Assembly: GCA_964244065.1 (NCBI GenBank)
Contig: CAXTHH010000003.1
Coordinates: 62,001-126,000, forward strand
Direction: 5' to 3'
DNA length: 64,000 nucleotides
DNA from: JASLDZ01 sp964244065
GTDB taxonomy: Bacteria > Pseudomonadota > Alphaproteobacteria > Caulobacterales > Caulobacteraceae
The stretch's first letter is position 1; each line of letters opens with the position of its first letter. This document shows positions 33,606 to 42,255 of this stretch, piece after piece. The notes below the pieces were generated by a model. It was not told the origin of the DNA. It did not search any database and was given only the letters and a program-made list of their open reading frames with translations. Both the position numbers and the translations under genes were made by a program.

Positions 33606-36600
33606 ATGAGCAGACCCGCGCACCGGACGCCCGCCGTCGGGATCGGCGCCTCCGCAGGCGGCATCGAGGCCCTGGAGCGGCTGTTCCGGCACACGCCGAC
33701 CGACACGGGCCTCGCCTTCGTGATCGTGACGCACCTGTCGCCCGAGCGGGAGAGCCTGCTGCCCGAGATCCTGGCGCGGTTCACCTCGATGTCCGTCAAC
33801 CCGGTGCGCCATGGGGCGGAGCTGAAGCCGGACTGCATCTATGTGCTGCCCGAAAACGCCCTGGTGAGCCTGGAGGGCGGCGTGCTTCAGCTGAGCAAGC
33901 TCGATCCTTCCCGGCGCGAGCGCAAGCCGATCGACATCTTCTTCGCCGCCCTGGCCGTGGACCTCGGCGAGTACGCGGCCGGCGTGGTGCTGTCGGGCGG
34001 GGACGGGGACGGCACGCTGGGCGTGAAGGCGATCAAGGAGCGCGGCGGCCTCACCCTGGCCCAGGTGGCCGACGGCAGCGGCCCCGCGCACCCCTCCATG
34101 CCGCAGAGCGCGATCGCCACCGGGATGATCGACTTCGCCGTGCCCGCCGAGGAGATGGGCGGCAAGCTGGCCGAGTTCGCCCGCTCGCTGAGGATCGTCG
34201 ACGGCATGGCCGACGCGGAGCGGCAGGCGGACGAGGAGGGCGCCGAGGGCGCGCGACAGGAGATCTACCGCCTGCTGCGCTCGCAGATCGGCCACGACTT
34301 CTCGGGCTACAAGACGCGCACCTTCGACCGGCGCGTGCAGCGCCGGATGCAGGTCACCGGGCTGGAGAGCGTCGAGGGCTATGTGGAGCGCCTGCGGCAG
34401 GACCCGGCGGAGGTGGCCGCCCTGTTCCGCGACCTTCTCATCAGCGTGACCAGCTTCTTCCGCGACGCGGACGCCTTCGATGCGCTGCAGCGGCTGGTGA
34501 CGCCCAAGCTGTTCGAAGGGCGCGGGGCCGAGGATACGGTGCGCGTGTGGGCGCCGGGCTGCGCCACCGGCGAGGAGGTCTACTCCTTGGCCATCCTCAT
34601 GCGCGAGCACATGGAGGGCCTGCGCGGGCCGCCCCGCGTGCAGATCTTCGCCACCGACATCGACGACCACTCGCTCGCGGCCGCACGGGCGGCGCGGTAC
34701 CCGGAACCCTTGCTGGATAAAGTGAGCGCTGAGCGGCGGCGGCGCTTCTTCACCCCTGACGGCGGGGCCTTCGTGGTGGCCAAGGAGGTGCGCGACCTGT
34801 GCATCTTCTCGCCGCACAGCGTGATCCGCGACCCGCCCTTCTCGCGCATGGACCTGGTGTCGTGCCGGAACCTGCTGATCTACTTCGGGGCGGCGGTACA
34901 GGAACAGGTTATCCCCACCTTCCACTACGCGCTGCGCCCGAACGGCTACCTGTTCCTGGGGCCGTCGGAGAACGTCAGCCAGCACCTCGACCTGTTCGCG
35001 CCCGTGGACAAACAGCAGCGCATCTTCCGCGCGCGGGAGGACGGGCGCTCACGGATGCACGTGCCGACCTCGCTATCGGGGCCGCGCCTGTCCTCCATCA
35101 GCAAGGCGAGTCCGTTTCCGCTCGGCCAGGGAATGCCGCTGCGCCAGGCGGTGGAGCACCACGTGCTGGAGCGCCTCACCCCGCCTCACGTGGTGGTGAA
35201 CGGCGAAGGGGACGTCGTCTACTACTCGAACCGCACGGGCAAGTACCTGGAGGCGGCGGCCGGCGCCCCCTCGCGCTCCGTCATGGCCATGGCGCGCCGG
35301 GGTCTGCGCCTGGAGCTGCGCGGCGCCCTGCGCGAGGCGATGGACAGGCGCGGGCCGGTGGTGCGCGAGAACATCGCGCTCGACGCCGACGACGACCGCG
35401 TCCAGCTGCTCACGCTGACCATCGAGCCGATGAGCCTGCGAAGCGAGGAGGAGCCGCTGTTCCTGATCAGCTTTGCGGACGACGGGCCCACCCTGTCGCG
35501 CGACGACGCCGTCAGCCAGGCGCGCGCGCATCCCGACGAGGCGCTGGCCCATGTGGAACGCGAGCTGCGGGAGACGCGCGACCGGCTTCAGTCCCTGATC
35601 GAGGAGTACGAAACGGCGCTGGAGGAGCTGAAGCTGTCCAACGAGGAGCTCGTCTCGGTCAATGAGGAGCTTCAATCGACCAATGAAGAGCTGGAAGCCT
35701 CCAAGGAGGAGCTTCAGTCATTGAACGAAGAGCTCCAGACGGTGAACATGGAGCTGGGGCTGAAGGTGGAGGCTCTGGACCAGTCCAACAGCGACCTGCA
35801 CAACCTGTTCCAGTCCACGCAGATCGCCACCATCTTCCTCGATGCGAGTCTGCGCATCCGCAACTTCACGCCGCCGGTGTCCGCGCTGTTCAAGGTCCTG
35901 CCGTCCGACAAGGGGCGGCCGCTGACCGACTTCACCGGCCGGCTGAACTATCCCGGCCTGGCCGACGATGTGCGCCAGACGCTCACCTCGGGTCATGCGC
36001 GCGAGCAGCAGGTGGAGGGGGAGGACGGGCGCTCCCACTTCTTGGCGCGCCTGCGGCCGTACGCGGCGGCGGACGGAGAGATCGAAGGGGTGGTCGTCAC
36101 CTTCGTGGACATCACCAGCGTGACGGAGGCCGAGGCGCACCAGCGCGTGCTGATCGCCGAGCTGAACCACCGGGTGAAGAACATGCTGGCGGTGGTGGTG
36201 GGCCTGGTGCGGCAGACGGGCAAGGGCGTCACCTCCGTGCCCGACTACGTGGCGGCGCTGACCCTGCGGATGGAGAGCATGTCGCGCGCCTACGAGCTGC
36301 TCTCGCGCGAGAGCTGGACGGAGGCGCGGGTCGACGAGCTGGTGCAACAGGAGCTGGCGCCGTTCGGCCCCGACCGCGTCCGCGTGGCCGGTCCGCGGGT
36401 CACGCTCAAGCCCAAGGCGGCGCTCTCGCTCGGCATGATGCTGCACGAGTTGGCCACCAACGCGCTGAAGTACGGCGCGCTGTCCTCGCCCAAGGGCTGG
36501 GTGTCGGTGGAGTGGACCGTCAGCGACGCCGCCGAACCCCGGCTGGAGCTGCGGTGGACCGAGCACGGCGGCCCGCCCGTCGACCGGAGCGACCGGCGCG

Positions 36601-36716
36601 GCTTCGGCCTGAACCTCGTGCAGCGAGAGGCCCAGCATGGCCTGCAGGGGTCGGCGGAGATCGAGTGGCTGGCCTCGGGCCTCCGCGCCCGGCTGAGCGC
36701 GCCGCTGGACGGCTGA
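33606..36716 (+). CDS. CheB-CheR-PAS-HWE hybrid histidine kinase
   Basis: 1036 residues, soluble, start preceded by AGGAGG. The CheB methylesterase domain (about 1-195) has IGASAGG (Ser16), THLS (His43) and GGDGDGTLG (Asp). The CheR methyltransferase domain (about 215-480) has WAPGCATGEEVYSLAI for SAM binding. A heptad coiled coil with repeated NEEL units spans about 660-715. A PAS domain (about 730-850) and an HWE kinase follow, with the H-box ELNHRVKN (about 855), MLHELATNALKYG, WTEHGGPP and GFGLNLV. Such hybrids link two-component signalling to stress responses. The input is unknown. It is divergent from proC and convergent with the DUF6894 gene. Confidence 0.9.
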   Translation: MSRPAHRTPAVGIGASAGGIEALERLFRHTPTDTGLAFVIVTHLSPERESLLPEILARFTSMSVNPVRHGAELKPDCIYVLPENALVSLEGGVLQLSKLDPSRRERKPIDIFFAALAVDLGEYAAGVVLSGGDGDGTLGVKAIKERGGLTLAQVADGSGPAHPSMPQSAIATGMIDFAVPAEEMGGKLAEFARSLRIVDGMADAERQADEEGAEGARQEIYRLLRSQIGHDFSGYKTRTFDRRVQRRMQVTGLESVEGYVERLRQDPAEVAALFRDLLISVTSFFRDADAFDALQRLVTPKLFEGRGAEDTVRVWAPGCATGEEVYSLAILMREHMEGLRGPPRVQIFATDIDDHSLAAARAARYPEPLLDKVSAERRRRFFTPDGGAFVVAKEVRDLCIFSPHSVIRDPPFSRMDLVSCRNLLIYFGAAVQEQVIPTFHYALRPNGYLFLGPSENVSQHLDLFAPVDKQQRIFRAREDGRSRMHVPTSLSGPRLSSISKASPFPLGQGMPLRQAVEHHVLERLTPPHVVVNGEGDVVYYSNRTGKYLEAAAGAPSRSVMAMARRGLRLELRGALREAMDRRGPVVRENIALDADDDRVQLLTLTIEPMSLRSEEEPLFLISFADDGPTLSRDDAVSQARAHPDEALAHVERELRETRDRLQSLIEEYETALEELKLSNEELVSVNEELQSTNEELEASKEELQSLNEELQTVNMELGLKVEALDQSNSDLHNLFQSTQIATIFLDASLRIRNFTPPVSALFKVLPSDKGRPLTDFTGRLNYPGLADDVRQTLTSGHAREQQVEGEDGRSHFLARLRPYAAADGEIEGVVVTFVDITSVTEAEAHQRVLIAELNHRVKNMLAVVVGLVRQTGKGVTSVPDYVAALTLRMESMSRAYELLSRESWTEARVDELVQQELAPFGPDRVRVAGPRVTLKPKAALSLGMMLHELATNALKYGALSSPKGWVSVEWTVSDAAEPRLELRWTEHGGPPVDRSDRRGFGLNLVQREAQHGLQGSAEIEWLASGLRARLSAPLDG

Positions 36717-36730
36717 GGCGCGCCGCCGCG

Positions 36731-37129
36731 TCAGCGTGCGCGCGAGCTCTCCAGCAGCGCCCGGGTGTCGCGCAGGGTGGCCTGCGCCTGGGCGACGCAG
36801 GCGCCCAGGTCGGCCTTCAGCGCGCGGCTGCGGGCGAGCGTCGCGTCGAGCTGGCCGCGCAGCGCCTGGGGATCGCCGGCGGGCCGGGCGGGCGGGCGGG
36901 GGCGCAGGATCTCGCCGAAGGAGATCTCCAACAGCCGGCGGCCCTGCGCGTCGCGCACCAGGAAGGCCGTCCCGTTCGGATCGCGCCGGTCCCGCAGCAT
37001 CTCGACGCTGATCTCGAGCGCCGCCTTGCAGGCGTCGAGGTAGGCCGCCTCGAGGTGCTCGAACTCCACGCCGACCTCGTCGCGCTCCAGCGATCCCGGG
37101 GCGGCCAGGTCGAAGAAGAACAGCGGCAC
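36731..37129 (-). CDS. DUF6894-like small protein
   Basis: 132 residues from GTG 37129 (MPLFFFDLAAPGSLERDEVG). The MPxFFFD opening, an acidic strand and the ALEISVEMLRD helix followed by FLVRDAQGRRLLEISFGE match the small DUF6894-type proteins common in Caulobacterales and Rhizobiales. The function is unknown. The C-terminal 50 residues are helical. It directly abuts the stop of the Crp/Fnr gene (37130), so the two are almost certainly co-transcribed. It converges with the kinase gene 14 nt away. Confidence 0.6.
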   Translation of the reverse strand: MPLFFFDLAAPGSLERDEVGVEFEHLEAAYLDACKAALEISVEMLRDRRDPNGTAFLVRDAQGRRLLEISFGEILRPRPPARPAGDPQALRGQLDATLARSRALKADLGACVAQAQATLRDTRALLESSRAR

Positions 37130-37894
37130 CTAGGCCCCCGCCGGTTCGAGGTGGAGGTAGGCGGGGTCGAAGTCGGCCGCCACCTTCAGGCGGGGCCAGT
37201 CGCACACCTCCACGTGCCCGCGGGCCAGCCTGATCAGGCCGTCGCCGCGCAGCTGCTGCAGCACGCGGTTCACGTGCACCACCGAAAGCCCGACCAGGTC
37301 GGCCAGATCGGCCTGCGTCAGGGGGAAGGGACAGCCGCCGGGGCCCACCATGTCCGCCGCGCGCAGCCGCATCTCCGTCTCGCACACCAGGTGGGCCACG
37401 CGGGCGTAGGCGGAGCGCCGGCCCATGCTGACCATCCACTCCTGCGCCATGCGGCCGCTGAGCGCGAGCTCGCGTCGGAGCGCCGCCTCCACCACCGGGT
37501 GCTTCTCGCACACGGCGGCCAGGGTGTTGCGCGACAGGCTGACCACCGAGCAGGAGGTGAGCGCGCTGGAGGAGACCGTCGCGGAGTCGAGCACGAATCC
37601 CTGGTGGTCCAGGAACTCGCAGGGTGCGCGGAGGGCGACGTGCTGCTGGCGCCCGTCGGACAGGCGGCGGCTGGAGAGCATCAGGCCGCCGAACAGGATG
37701 GCGAGCTCGCCGACCCGGTCGCCCTCGCGGCTGACGCAGTGGCCCTTGGGCGCCCGCCAGGGCCCGACGGCGGCGGCGGCCAGGGCGGATCCCGCGGCCG
37801 GATCGAGCTTCAGGCGACCCTCGAGCCGCTGGAACAGCAGGCGACGAGCTTGCGCAGCCAGCTTCTCCCCGCGCTCGTCCCGCTCCGTGCGCAT
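37130..37894 (-). CDS. Crp/Fnr family transcriptional regulator
   Basis: 254 residues from ATG 37894; the open frame runs 31 codons further, but this start has AGGAAG before it. An N-terminal cyclic-nucleotide-binding-like domain (VGELAILFGGLMLSSRRLSDGRQ) is joined to a winged helix with LTQADLADLVGLSVVHVNRVLQQLRGDGLI. No cysteine cluster for an Fe-S centre is seen near the N-terminus. Such proteins often act in oxygen, stress or light-linked regulation together with HWE kinases. It is followed directly by a DUF6894 gene. Confidence 0.85.
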   Translation of the reverse strand: MRTERDERGEKLAAQARRLLFQRLEGRLKLDPAAGSALAAAAVGPWRAPKGHCVSREGDRVGELAILFGGLMLSSRRLSDGRQQHVALRAPCEFLDHQGFVLDSATVSSSALTSCSVVSLSRNTLAAVCEKHPVVEAALRRELALSGRMAQEWMVSMGRRSAYARVAHLVCETEMRLRAADMVGPGGCPFPLTQADLADLVGLSVVHVNRVLQQLRGDGLIRLARGHVEVCDWPRLKVAADFDPAYLHLEPAGA

Positions 37895-38021
37895 CTTCCT
37901 GACCCCCTGCAGCCGGTGGCTGGCCCGGGGCACGGGATCCACAAAGATCACGCGCCCACGATCAGGCCCGCGCACGGCTGGGCGCAAAGCCAGCCACCAT
38001 GCCGCGAACGTCTCGCGGAGT

Positions 38022-38525
38022 TCAAGCCGTGCCGGCGGTCTCGAACATGCAGGCGGCCATGCTCTCCTCGGGGTTCTTGGCGCCCTTCAGCAGGAAGTCG
38101 AAGGCGGGGTGGAAGCGGTCGGCCGCCTCCACGGCGCTGTCGATCATGCTGGCGGCCTGGGCGAGCGTCGGCTTCTCGCCCGTGGGCAGGCTCATGGCGT
38201 GGCGGTAGACGATCTCGCCGTCCTCGGTCCACACCTCGAAGTGGCCGAGCCAGACGCGCTGGTTGATCAGGCTGATCAGGTGGTGGGCCGCGGTGCGCTT
38301 GGTCTTGCCCGCGCGCATGTCGAGCGACAGGCACAGCTGCAGGCAGTCCGCCTCCGGCCGCCAGGCGAACCACAGCTCGTAGTCCTTCCAGTCGCCCGTG
38401 ATCGCAAAGGCCAGGTCGCCGTCGTCGGTGCGGTCGAAGTCGAGGTTCTCCGCGTTGAGCACGTGCTCAACCACGTCGAGCGGGTCGAGGCCGAGCTCGA
38501 GTTCGTGGCCTTCGGGCGTGTCCAT
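38022..38525 (-). CDS. YbjN domain protein
   Basis: 167 residues from ATG 38525 (MDTPEGHELELGLDPLDVVE). The YbjN pattern of NLDFDRTDDGDLAFAITGDWKDYELWFAWRPE, then LQLCLSLDMRAG and CMFETAGTA, is clear. YbjN proteins resemble type III secretion chaperones in fold and act in stress and motility regulation; the exact role is unknown. It follows the UbiK-like gene by 88 nt on the same strand. In related genomes I would expect proC next, whereas here the signalling block intervenes. Confidence 0.8.
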   Translation of the reverse strand: MDTPEGHELELGLDPLDVVEHVLNAENLDFDRTDDGDLAFAITGDWKDYELWFAWRPEADCLQLCLSLDMRAGKTKRTAAHHLISLINQRVWLGHFEVWTEDGEIVYRHAMSLPTGEKPTLAQAASMIDSAVEAADRFHPAFDFLLKGAKNPEESMAACMFETAGTA

Positions 38526-38613
38526 CAGGCGATCCCAGCGGCCGCCCGCCCCCGCGAGGGACGCGGGCGAGTCAGGGCCGTAAGCGGAAGGTAACCGTGT
38601 TCCGGGAGTCGGC

Positions 38614-38892
38614 TCAACCGGCGTCGCCCGCGGAGGGAACGCCGCCCGTGGACGCCCCCGCGCCGGGCGACCGAAGCGCCGCGATCTCGGCCCGCAGGGC
38701 GGCGATCTCGGCCTGCAGCGCCGCCTTGACCGCATCCAGCTCGTCGCGGCGCACGAGGTCGAGGCTGACGGCCATGCGCTCGCCCTGCGTCATGAACAGC
38801 GTCTTCATCTCGTCGCCGGCGGCCTGGGCCATGCCCATGGCCTGCTCGCCGAGCTTGGCCGCCTCTTCGAAGAAGGGGTTCTTGGTCTGCAT
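38614..38892 (-). CDS. ubiK: UbiK-type accessory factor (BMFP domain)
   Basis: 92 residues beginning MQTKNPFFEEAAKLGEQAMG. An amphipathic N-terminal helix is followed by a coiled coil VRRDELDAVKAALQAEIAALRAEI with the conserved [SR]-R-x-E-hydrophobic pattern of the BMFP/UbiK family, then a Gly/Ala tail. UbiK-like proteins assist aerobic ubiquinone synthesis through lipid contact. The symbol rests on family resemblance, not on tested function. It is divergent from lysS, 60 nt away. Confidence 0.75.
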   Translation of the reverse strand: MQTKNPFFEEAAKLGEQAMGMAQAAGDEMKTLFMTQGERMAVSLDLVRRDELDAVKAALQAEIAALRAEIAALRSPGAGASTGGVPSAGDAG

Positions 38893-38952
38893 GGCGGGGA
38901 TATAGGCCGGGGCGCCCTCGCGCGCGAGCCTGGGCGGCCGTAAGAGGCGGGC

Positions 38953-40701
38953 ATGTCGCTGAAGCCCCTCCCCGGCCTGTCCGTCCCGGCGCACGCGGCG
39001 CGCGCCTGGCCGTTCGAGCAGGCGCGCGCCCTCCTGAAGCACGTGGCCGGCAAGCGGCTGGCGCGGGAGGCGGCGGCCGATGCGCTGGCCCGCATCGCGG
39101 CCGGCGAGGCGGCGGCCGTGGTGCGCGACCACCCGGAGCTGGCCGCCCGGCCGGTGGTGCTGGAGACCGGCTACGGCCCCAGCGGCCTGCCGCACGTGGG
39201 CACCTTCGGCGAGGTGGCGCGGACCGCCATGGTGCGCTCCGCCTTCCGCGCCCTGACAGAGGACGCGATCGCCACCACGCTGATCTGCTTCAGCGACGAC
39301 ATGGACGGCCTGCGCAAGGCGCCTCCGGGGCTGCCGCACCAGGACTGGCTGGAGGCCGACCTCGACAAGCCGCTGACCGACGTGCGCGACCCCTTCGAGC
39401 AGGAGAGCTCGTTCGGCGCCTACAACAACGCCCGACTGCGGCGCTTCCTGGACGGGTTCGGCTTCGACTACGACTTCCGCTCCTCCACGGAGGCGTACCG
39501 GCGCGGCGACTTCGACGCGACGCTGCGCACGGCGCTGGAGCGGTTCGACGAGATCCAGGCGGTGATGCTGCCCACGCTCGGCCCCGACCGCCGCGCCACC
39601 TACTCGCCCTTCCTGCCCATCAGCCCCAAGAGCGGCCACGTGCTGCAGGTCCCCACGCTGGAGCGGAACGTCGAGGCCGGAACCATCGTGTTCGAGGACG
39701 AGGACGGGACGCGGACGGAGGTCCCGGTCACCGGCGGCCACGTGAAGATGCAGTGGAAGCCCGACTGGGCCATGCGCTGGGTCGCGCTCGACGTGGACTA
39801 CGAGATGAGCGGCAAGGACCTGATCGACTCGGTCAAGATCTCCACCAAGGTCTGTAGGATCCTCGGAGGCGTCCCGCCTGAGGGCTTCAGCTACGAGATG
39901 TTCCTGGACGGCGAGGGGGCCAAGATCTCGAAGTCGAAGAACAACGGGCTGACCATGGAGGAGTGGCTGCGCTATGGCCCGCCCGAGAGCCTGGCCTACT
40001 ACATGTTCCAGTCCCCCAGGAGCGCCAAGAAGCTCAGCTTCGACGTGATCCCCCGGGCGGCGGACGAGTACCTGCAGCAGCTCGACGCCTACCCCGCCCA
40101 GGACGAGGCCAAGCGGCTGGACAACCCCGTCTGGTCCGTCCACGGCGGCCATCCGCCGCCCGGCGGCTCGCCGGTGAGCTTCGCGCTGCTGCTCAACGTG
40201 GTCTCCGCGGCGGACGCCGGGTCGGAGGAGATGCTGTGGAGCTTCGTCCGCCGCTACAGCCCGGACGCCACGCCCGAGAGCCAGCCCCTCCTGGCCAGCT
40301 TCGTGCCCCGGGCGATCGCCTTCTACGAGGACTACGTCCGCCCGACGAAGCGCTTCCGCGCGCCCGATGCACGTGAACGCGCGGCGCTGGCCGACCTCAA
40401 GGCGCGGCTGGAGGCCCTGCCCGCGAGGGCGGACGCCGAGGCGATCCAGGCGGAGGTGTACGAGGCCGGCAAGGCGGCGGGCTTCGAGCCGCTGCGCCTG
40501 TGGTTCGGCGCGCTCTACGAGACGCTGCTGGGCCAGCCGCAGGGGCCGCGCTTCGGCTCCTTCGCCGCCATCTTCGGCCTGGACCGCACGGTGGCGCTGA
40601 TCGGCCGCGTGCTGGCGGGCGAGAACCTGGGCGTGCTCGAACCGGAAGGGCCCGGCGGCGGTTTCAAGGACGCCGCCGCCGTCCAGGAGCCCAGCCGATG
40701 A
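38953..40701 (+). CDS. lysS: Lysyl-tRNA synthetase, class I
   Basis: 582 residues. This is the archaeal-type class I LysRS typical of alphaproteobacteria and not the class II enzyme. The HIGH-equivalent is GPSGLPHVG (75-83) and the KMSKS-equivalent is KISKSKNN (324-331). An alpha-helical anticodon-binding C-terminal domain follows. It charges tRNA-Lys in the cytosol. The ATG is preceded by AAGAGG. The last 4 nt overlap the next gene (ATGA). Confidence 0.97.
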   Translation: MSLKPLPGLSVPAHAARAWPFEQARALLKHVAGKRLAREAAADALARIAAGEAAAVVRDHPELAARPVVLETGYGPSGLPHVGTFGEVARTAMVRSAFRALTEDAIATTLICFSDDMDGLRKAPPGLPHQDWLEADLDKPLTDVRDPFEQESSFGAYNNARLRRFLDGFGFDYDFRSSTEAYRRGDFDATLRTALERFDEIQAVMLPTLGPDRRATYSPFLPISPKSGHVLQVPTLERNVEAGTIVFEDEDGTRTEVPVTGGHVKMQWKPDWAMRWVALDVDYEMSGKDLIDSVKISTKVCRILGGVPPEGFSYEMFLDGEGAKISKSKNNGLTMEEWLRYGPPESLAYYMFQSPRSAKKLSFDVIPRAADEYLQQLDAYPAQDEAKRLDNPVWSVHGGHPPPGGSPVSFALLLNVVSAADAGSEEMLWSFVRRYSPDATPESQPLLASFVPRAIAFYEDYVRPTKRFRAPDARERAALADLKARLEALPARADAEAIQAEVYEAGKAAGFEPLRLWFGALYETLLGQPQGPRFGSFAAIFGLDRTVALIGRVLAGENLGVLEPEGPGGGFKDAAAVQEPSR

Positions 40702-41054
40702 TCATCGCCGCCCTCGCCCTCGCCCTCGCCGCCGCTCCGACGCCCCGCTCCGGCGGGTGCATCCTGCTGACGCCGGGCGACACGTCGCAGTACGTGGGGG
40801 TGGACGACCACACCATCGTGATCGCCTCGCGGGGCCGCGCGTGGAAGCTGACCACCACGCCCAGTTCGCTGATCACCGATCGACAGGCCGTGTTCTTCAA
40901 CGTGATACGCGGGCCGTCGTCCCTCTGCAGCCCGCTGGACTTCCAGCTGAGCGTGGGCCTGCAGCAGACGCCGATCCAGACGCCGCTGATCGTGCAGGAC
41001 TTCCAGGCGATCACGCCCGCAGAGGCCAAGGCGCTGACCGACCGCCGCCGCTGA
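40698..41054 (+). CDS. Small exported protein, DUF6491-like
   Basis: 118 residues with a short hydrophobic leader (MIIAALALALAAAPTPRSGG). The mature part has one cysteine near its N-terminus (GGCILLTPGD), beta-rich YVGVDDHTIVIASRGRAWKL, a second Cys in SSLCSPLDF, and the C-terminal QDFQAITPAEAKALTDRRR. This layout resembles the small secreted DUF6491-type proteins of Caulobacterales, but I am not certain. It overlaps lysS by ATGA, so translation is coupled. The function is unknown. Confidence 0.6.
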   Translation: MIIAALALALAAAPTPRSGGCILLTPGDTSQYVGVDDHTIVIASRGRAWKLTTTPSSLITDRQAVFFNVIRGPSSLCSPLDFQLSVGLQQTPIQTPLIVQDFQAITPAEAKALTDRRR

Positions 41055-41057
41055 GCC

Positions 41058-41690
41058 CTACTGGCTGGCCCACAGGATGCGGGCGATCCAGGCGACCTCC
41101 GCGAAGTCGAGCGTCCGGTCGGGGTGCTCCGGGTTGAGGGAGCGCAGGGTGAGCCGCCTGGCGGTCACGCGCGCCACCTCCTTGGCCATGACCTCGCCGC
41201 CCTGCGTCTTGACCACCACCCGGTCTCCCCGGCGCGGCGGTTCGGACAGGGGGCGGACGACCACGCGGTCGCCCTCCCGGTACACGGGCAGCATCGAGTC
41301 GCCGCTGATCTCCAGAGCGTAGGTCCCCTCCTCGGCGCCGGGGGCGGCCACCTCGTCCCAGCCCTGGCCGGCGGGAAAGCCGGCGTCGTCGAAGTAGCCG
41401 TCGCGCCCGGCCTGGGCGAGGCCCAGCAGCGGAACGCCGCGCGCGGGCCGACCGCGGCCGGAGGCCAGGTCGGCGAACTCGGGGAAGCCCACGCCCGTGG
41501 CGGCCAGCACCTTGGCCAGGCTCTCCGTGGTGGGCCAGCGCGGCCGGGGCGGATCGTCGGCCGAGACACGCTTGGAGCGGTTGAAGCTGGTGGGGTCGAG
41601 CCCCGCGAGCTTGGCCAGGGCCGAAGGGGTCATGTCCAGCCGGGCGGCCAGGGCGTCGAGCCCAGCCCAGATCTGCGCGTGCGTAAGCAT
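41058..41690 (-). CDS. Helix-turn-helix repressor with S24 (LexA-like) peptidase domain
   Basis: 210 residues from ATG 41690 (MLTHAQIWAGLDALAAR); 12 upstream codons in frame look non-coding. The N-terminal HTH has MTPSALAKLAGLDPTSFNRSKR. The C-terminal S24 fold has the catalytic Ser132 in SGDSMLP and the likely Lys170 in EVMAKEV, spaced as in LexA (about 38 residues). It is therefore a candidate self-cleaving repressor. A dyad TCCTA-N4-TAGGA lies within its own promoter region, suggesting autoregulation. No SOS or prophage genes adjoin it. Confidence 0.82.
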   Translation of the reverse strand: MLTHAQIWAGLDALAARLDMTPSALAKLAGLDPTSFNRSKRVSADDPPRPRWPTTESLAKVLAATGVGFPEFADLASGRGRPARGVPLLGLAQAGRDGYFDDAGFPAGQGWDEVAAPGAEEGTYALEISGDSMLPVYREGDRVVVRPLSEPPRRGDRVVVKTQGGEVMAKEVARVTARRLTLRSLNPEHPDRTLDFAEVAWIARILWASQ

Positions 41691-41733
41691 GGCCACGGGT
41701 CCGTGCGCGCGACGGGGTGCGGCCACGCACCGC

Positions 41734-41757
41734 AGGAATATCGTCCTACGTCTAGGA
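41734..41757. promoter_or_regulatory. Candidate operator of the S24 repressor
   Basis: Two overlapping dyads, AGGA-N6-TCCT (41734-41747) and TCCTA-N4-TAGGA (41744-41757), lie 44-67 nt before the repressor start. On the minus strand they fall between a -35-like TGGACA and a -10-like TATTCC element, so binding would block the promoter. The dyad also overlaps the stop codon of the upstream membrane-protein gene. Autorepression is inferred from position. Confidence 0.45.
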
Positions 41758-42165
41758 TTGTCCAGCCCGTCGGGAGAGCCACACGCCCAAGGCCAGGGCG
41801 AGGAGCACGCCGTAACCCGCCACCGCCAGCGCGGTCAGGTAGCTCCAGGCGGTCATGGAGGGCGCCAGGGCCCGGATCGCGTGCACCGCCACGGCCACGC
41901 CCTGCGCGGCCAGCACGAGCACCACCCAGCCGCGCACGCGGCGGAAGGCGAGCGCCAGGAAGGCCAGGAACGCCAACGCGTCCACCCCCGCCAGCGCCGC
42001 CCAGGGCGCGACGCGCCCCGCGCCGGTCTGCACCGCCAGCGTGGCGATCCAGCCGAGCGCGGTCACGCCCGCCGCCGCGCGGACCTGCCCGTCGCCCCAG
42101 CGGATGGCGGCCGCGCCCACCATCAGCATGAGCAGCGTCGGCGCCTGGCTGTAGATCTCCCGCAC
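41752..42165 (-). CDS. Small four-helix membrane protein of unknown function
   Basis: 137 residues from GTG 42165 (MREIYSQAPTLLMLMVGAAA). Four hydrophobic segments are visible: about 9-20 and 32-47 (shorter), 58-75 and 79-95, with a final one at 108-130, so four or five helices. A long open frame continues upstream antisense to tldD and is not real. There is no family resemblance. It is divergent from tldD by 90 nt and upstream of the S24 repressor on the same strand. Confidence 0.55.
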   Translation of the reverse strand: MREIYSQAPTLLMLMVGAAAIRWGDGQVRAAAGVTALGWIATLAVQTGAGRVAPWAALAGVDALAFLAFLALAFRRVRGWVVLVLAAQGVAVAVHAIRALAPSMTAWSYLTALAVAGYGVLLALALGVWLSRRAGQS

Positions 42166-42255
42166 GCGCCCTCCCCGTCCCGCCCCGGTGAAAGGCGATT
42201 CCCGCGTGCGCCGCCAGCCTTGCCGCCGACCCCGGGCGTTGCGATCTAGGGGGCG

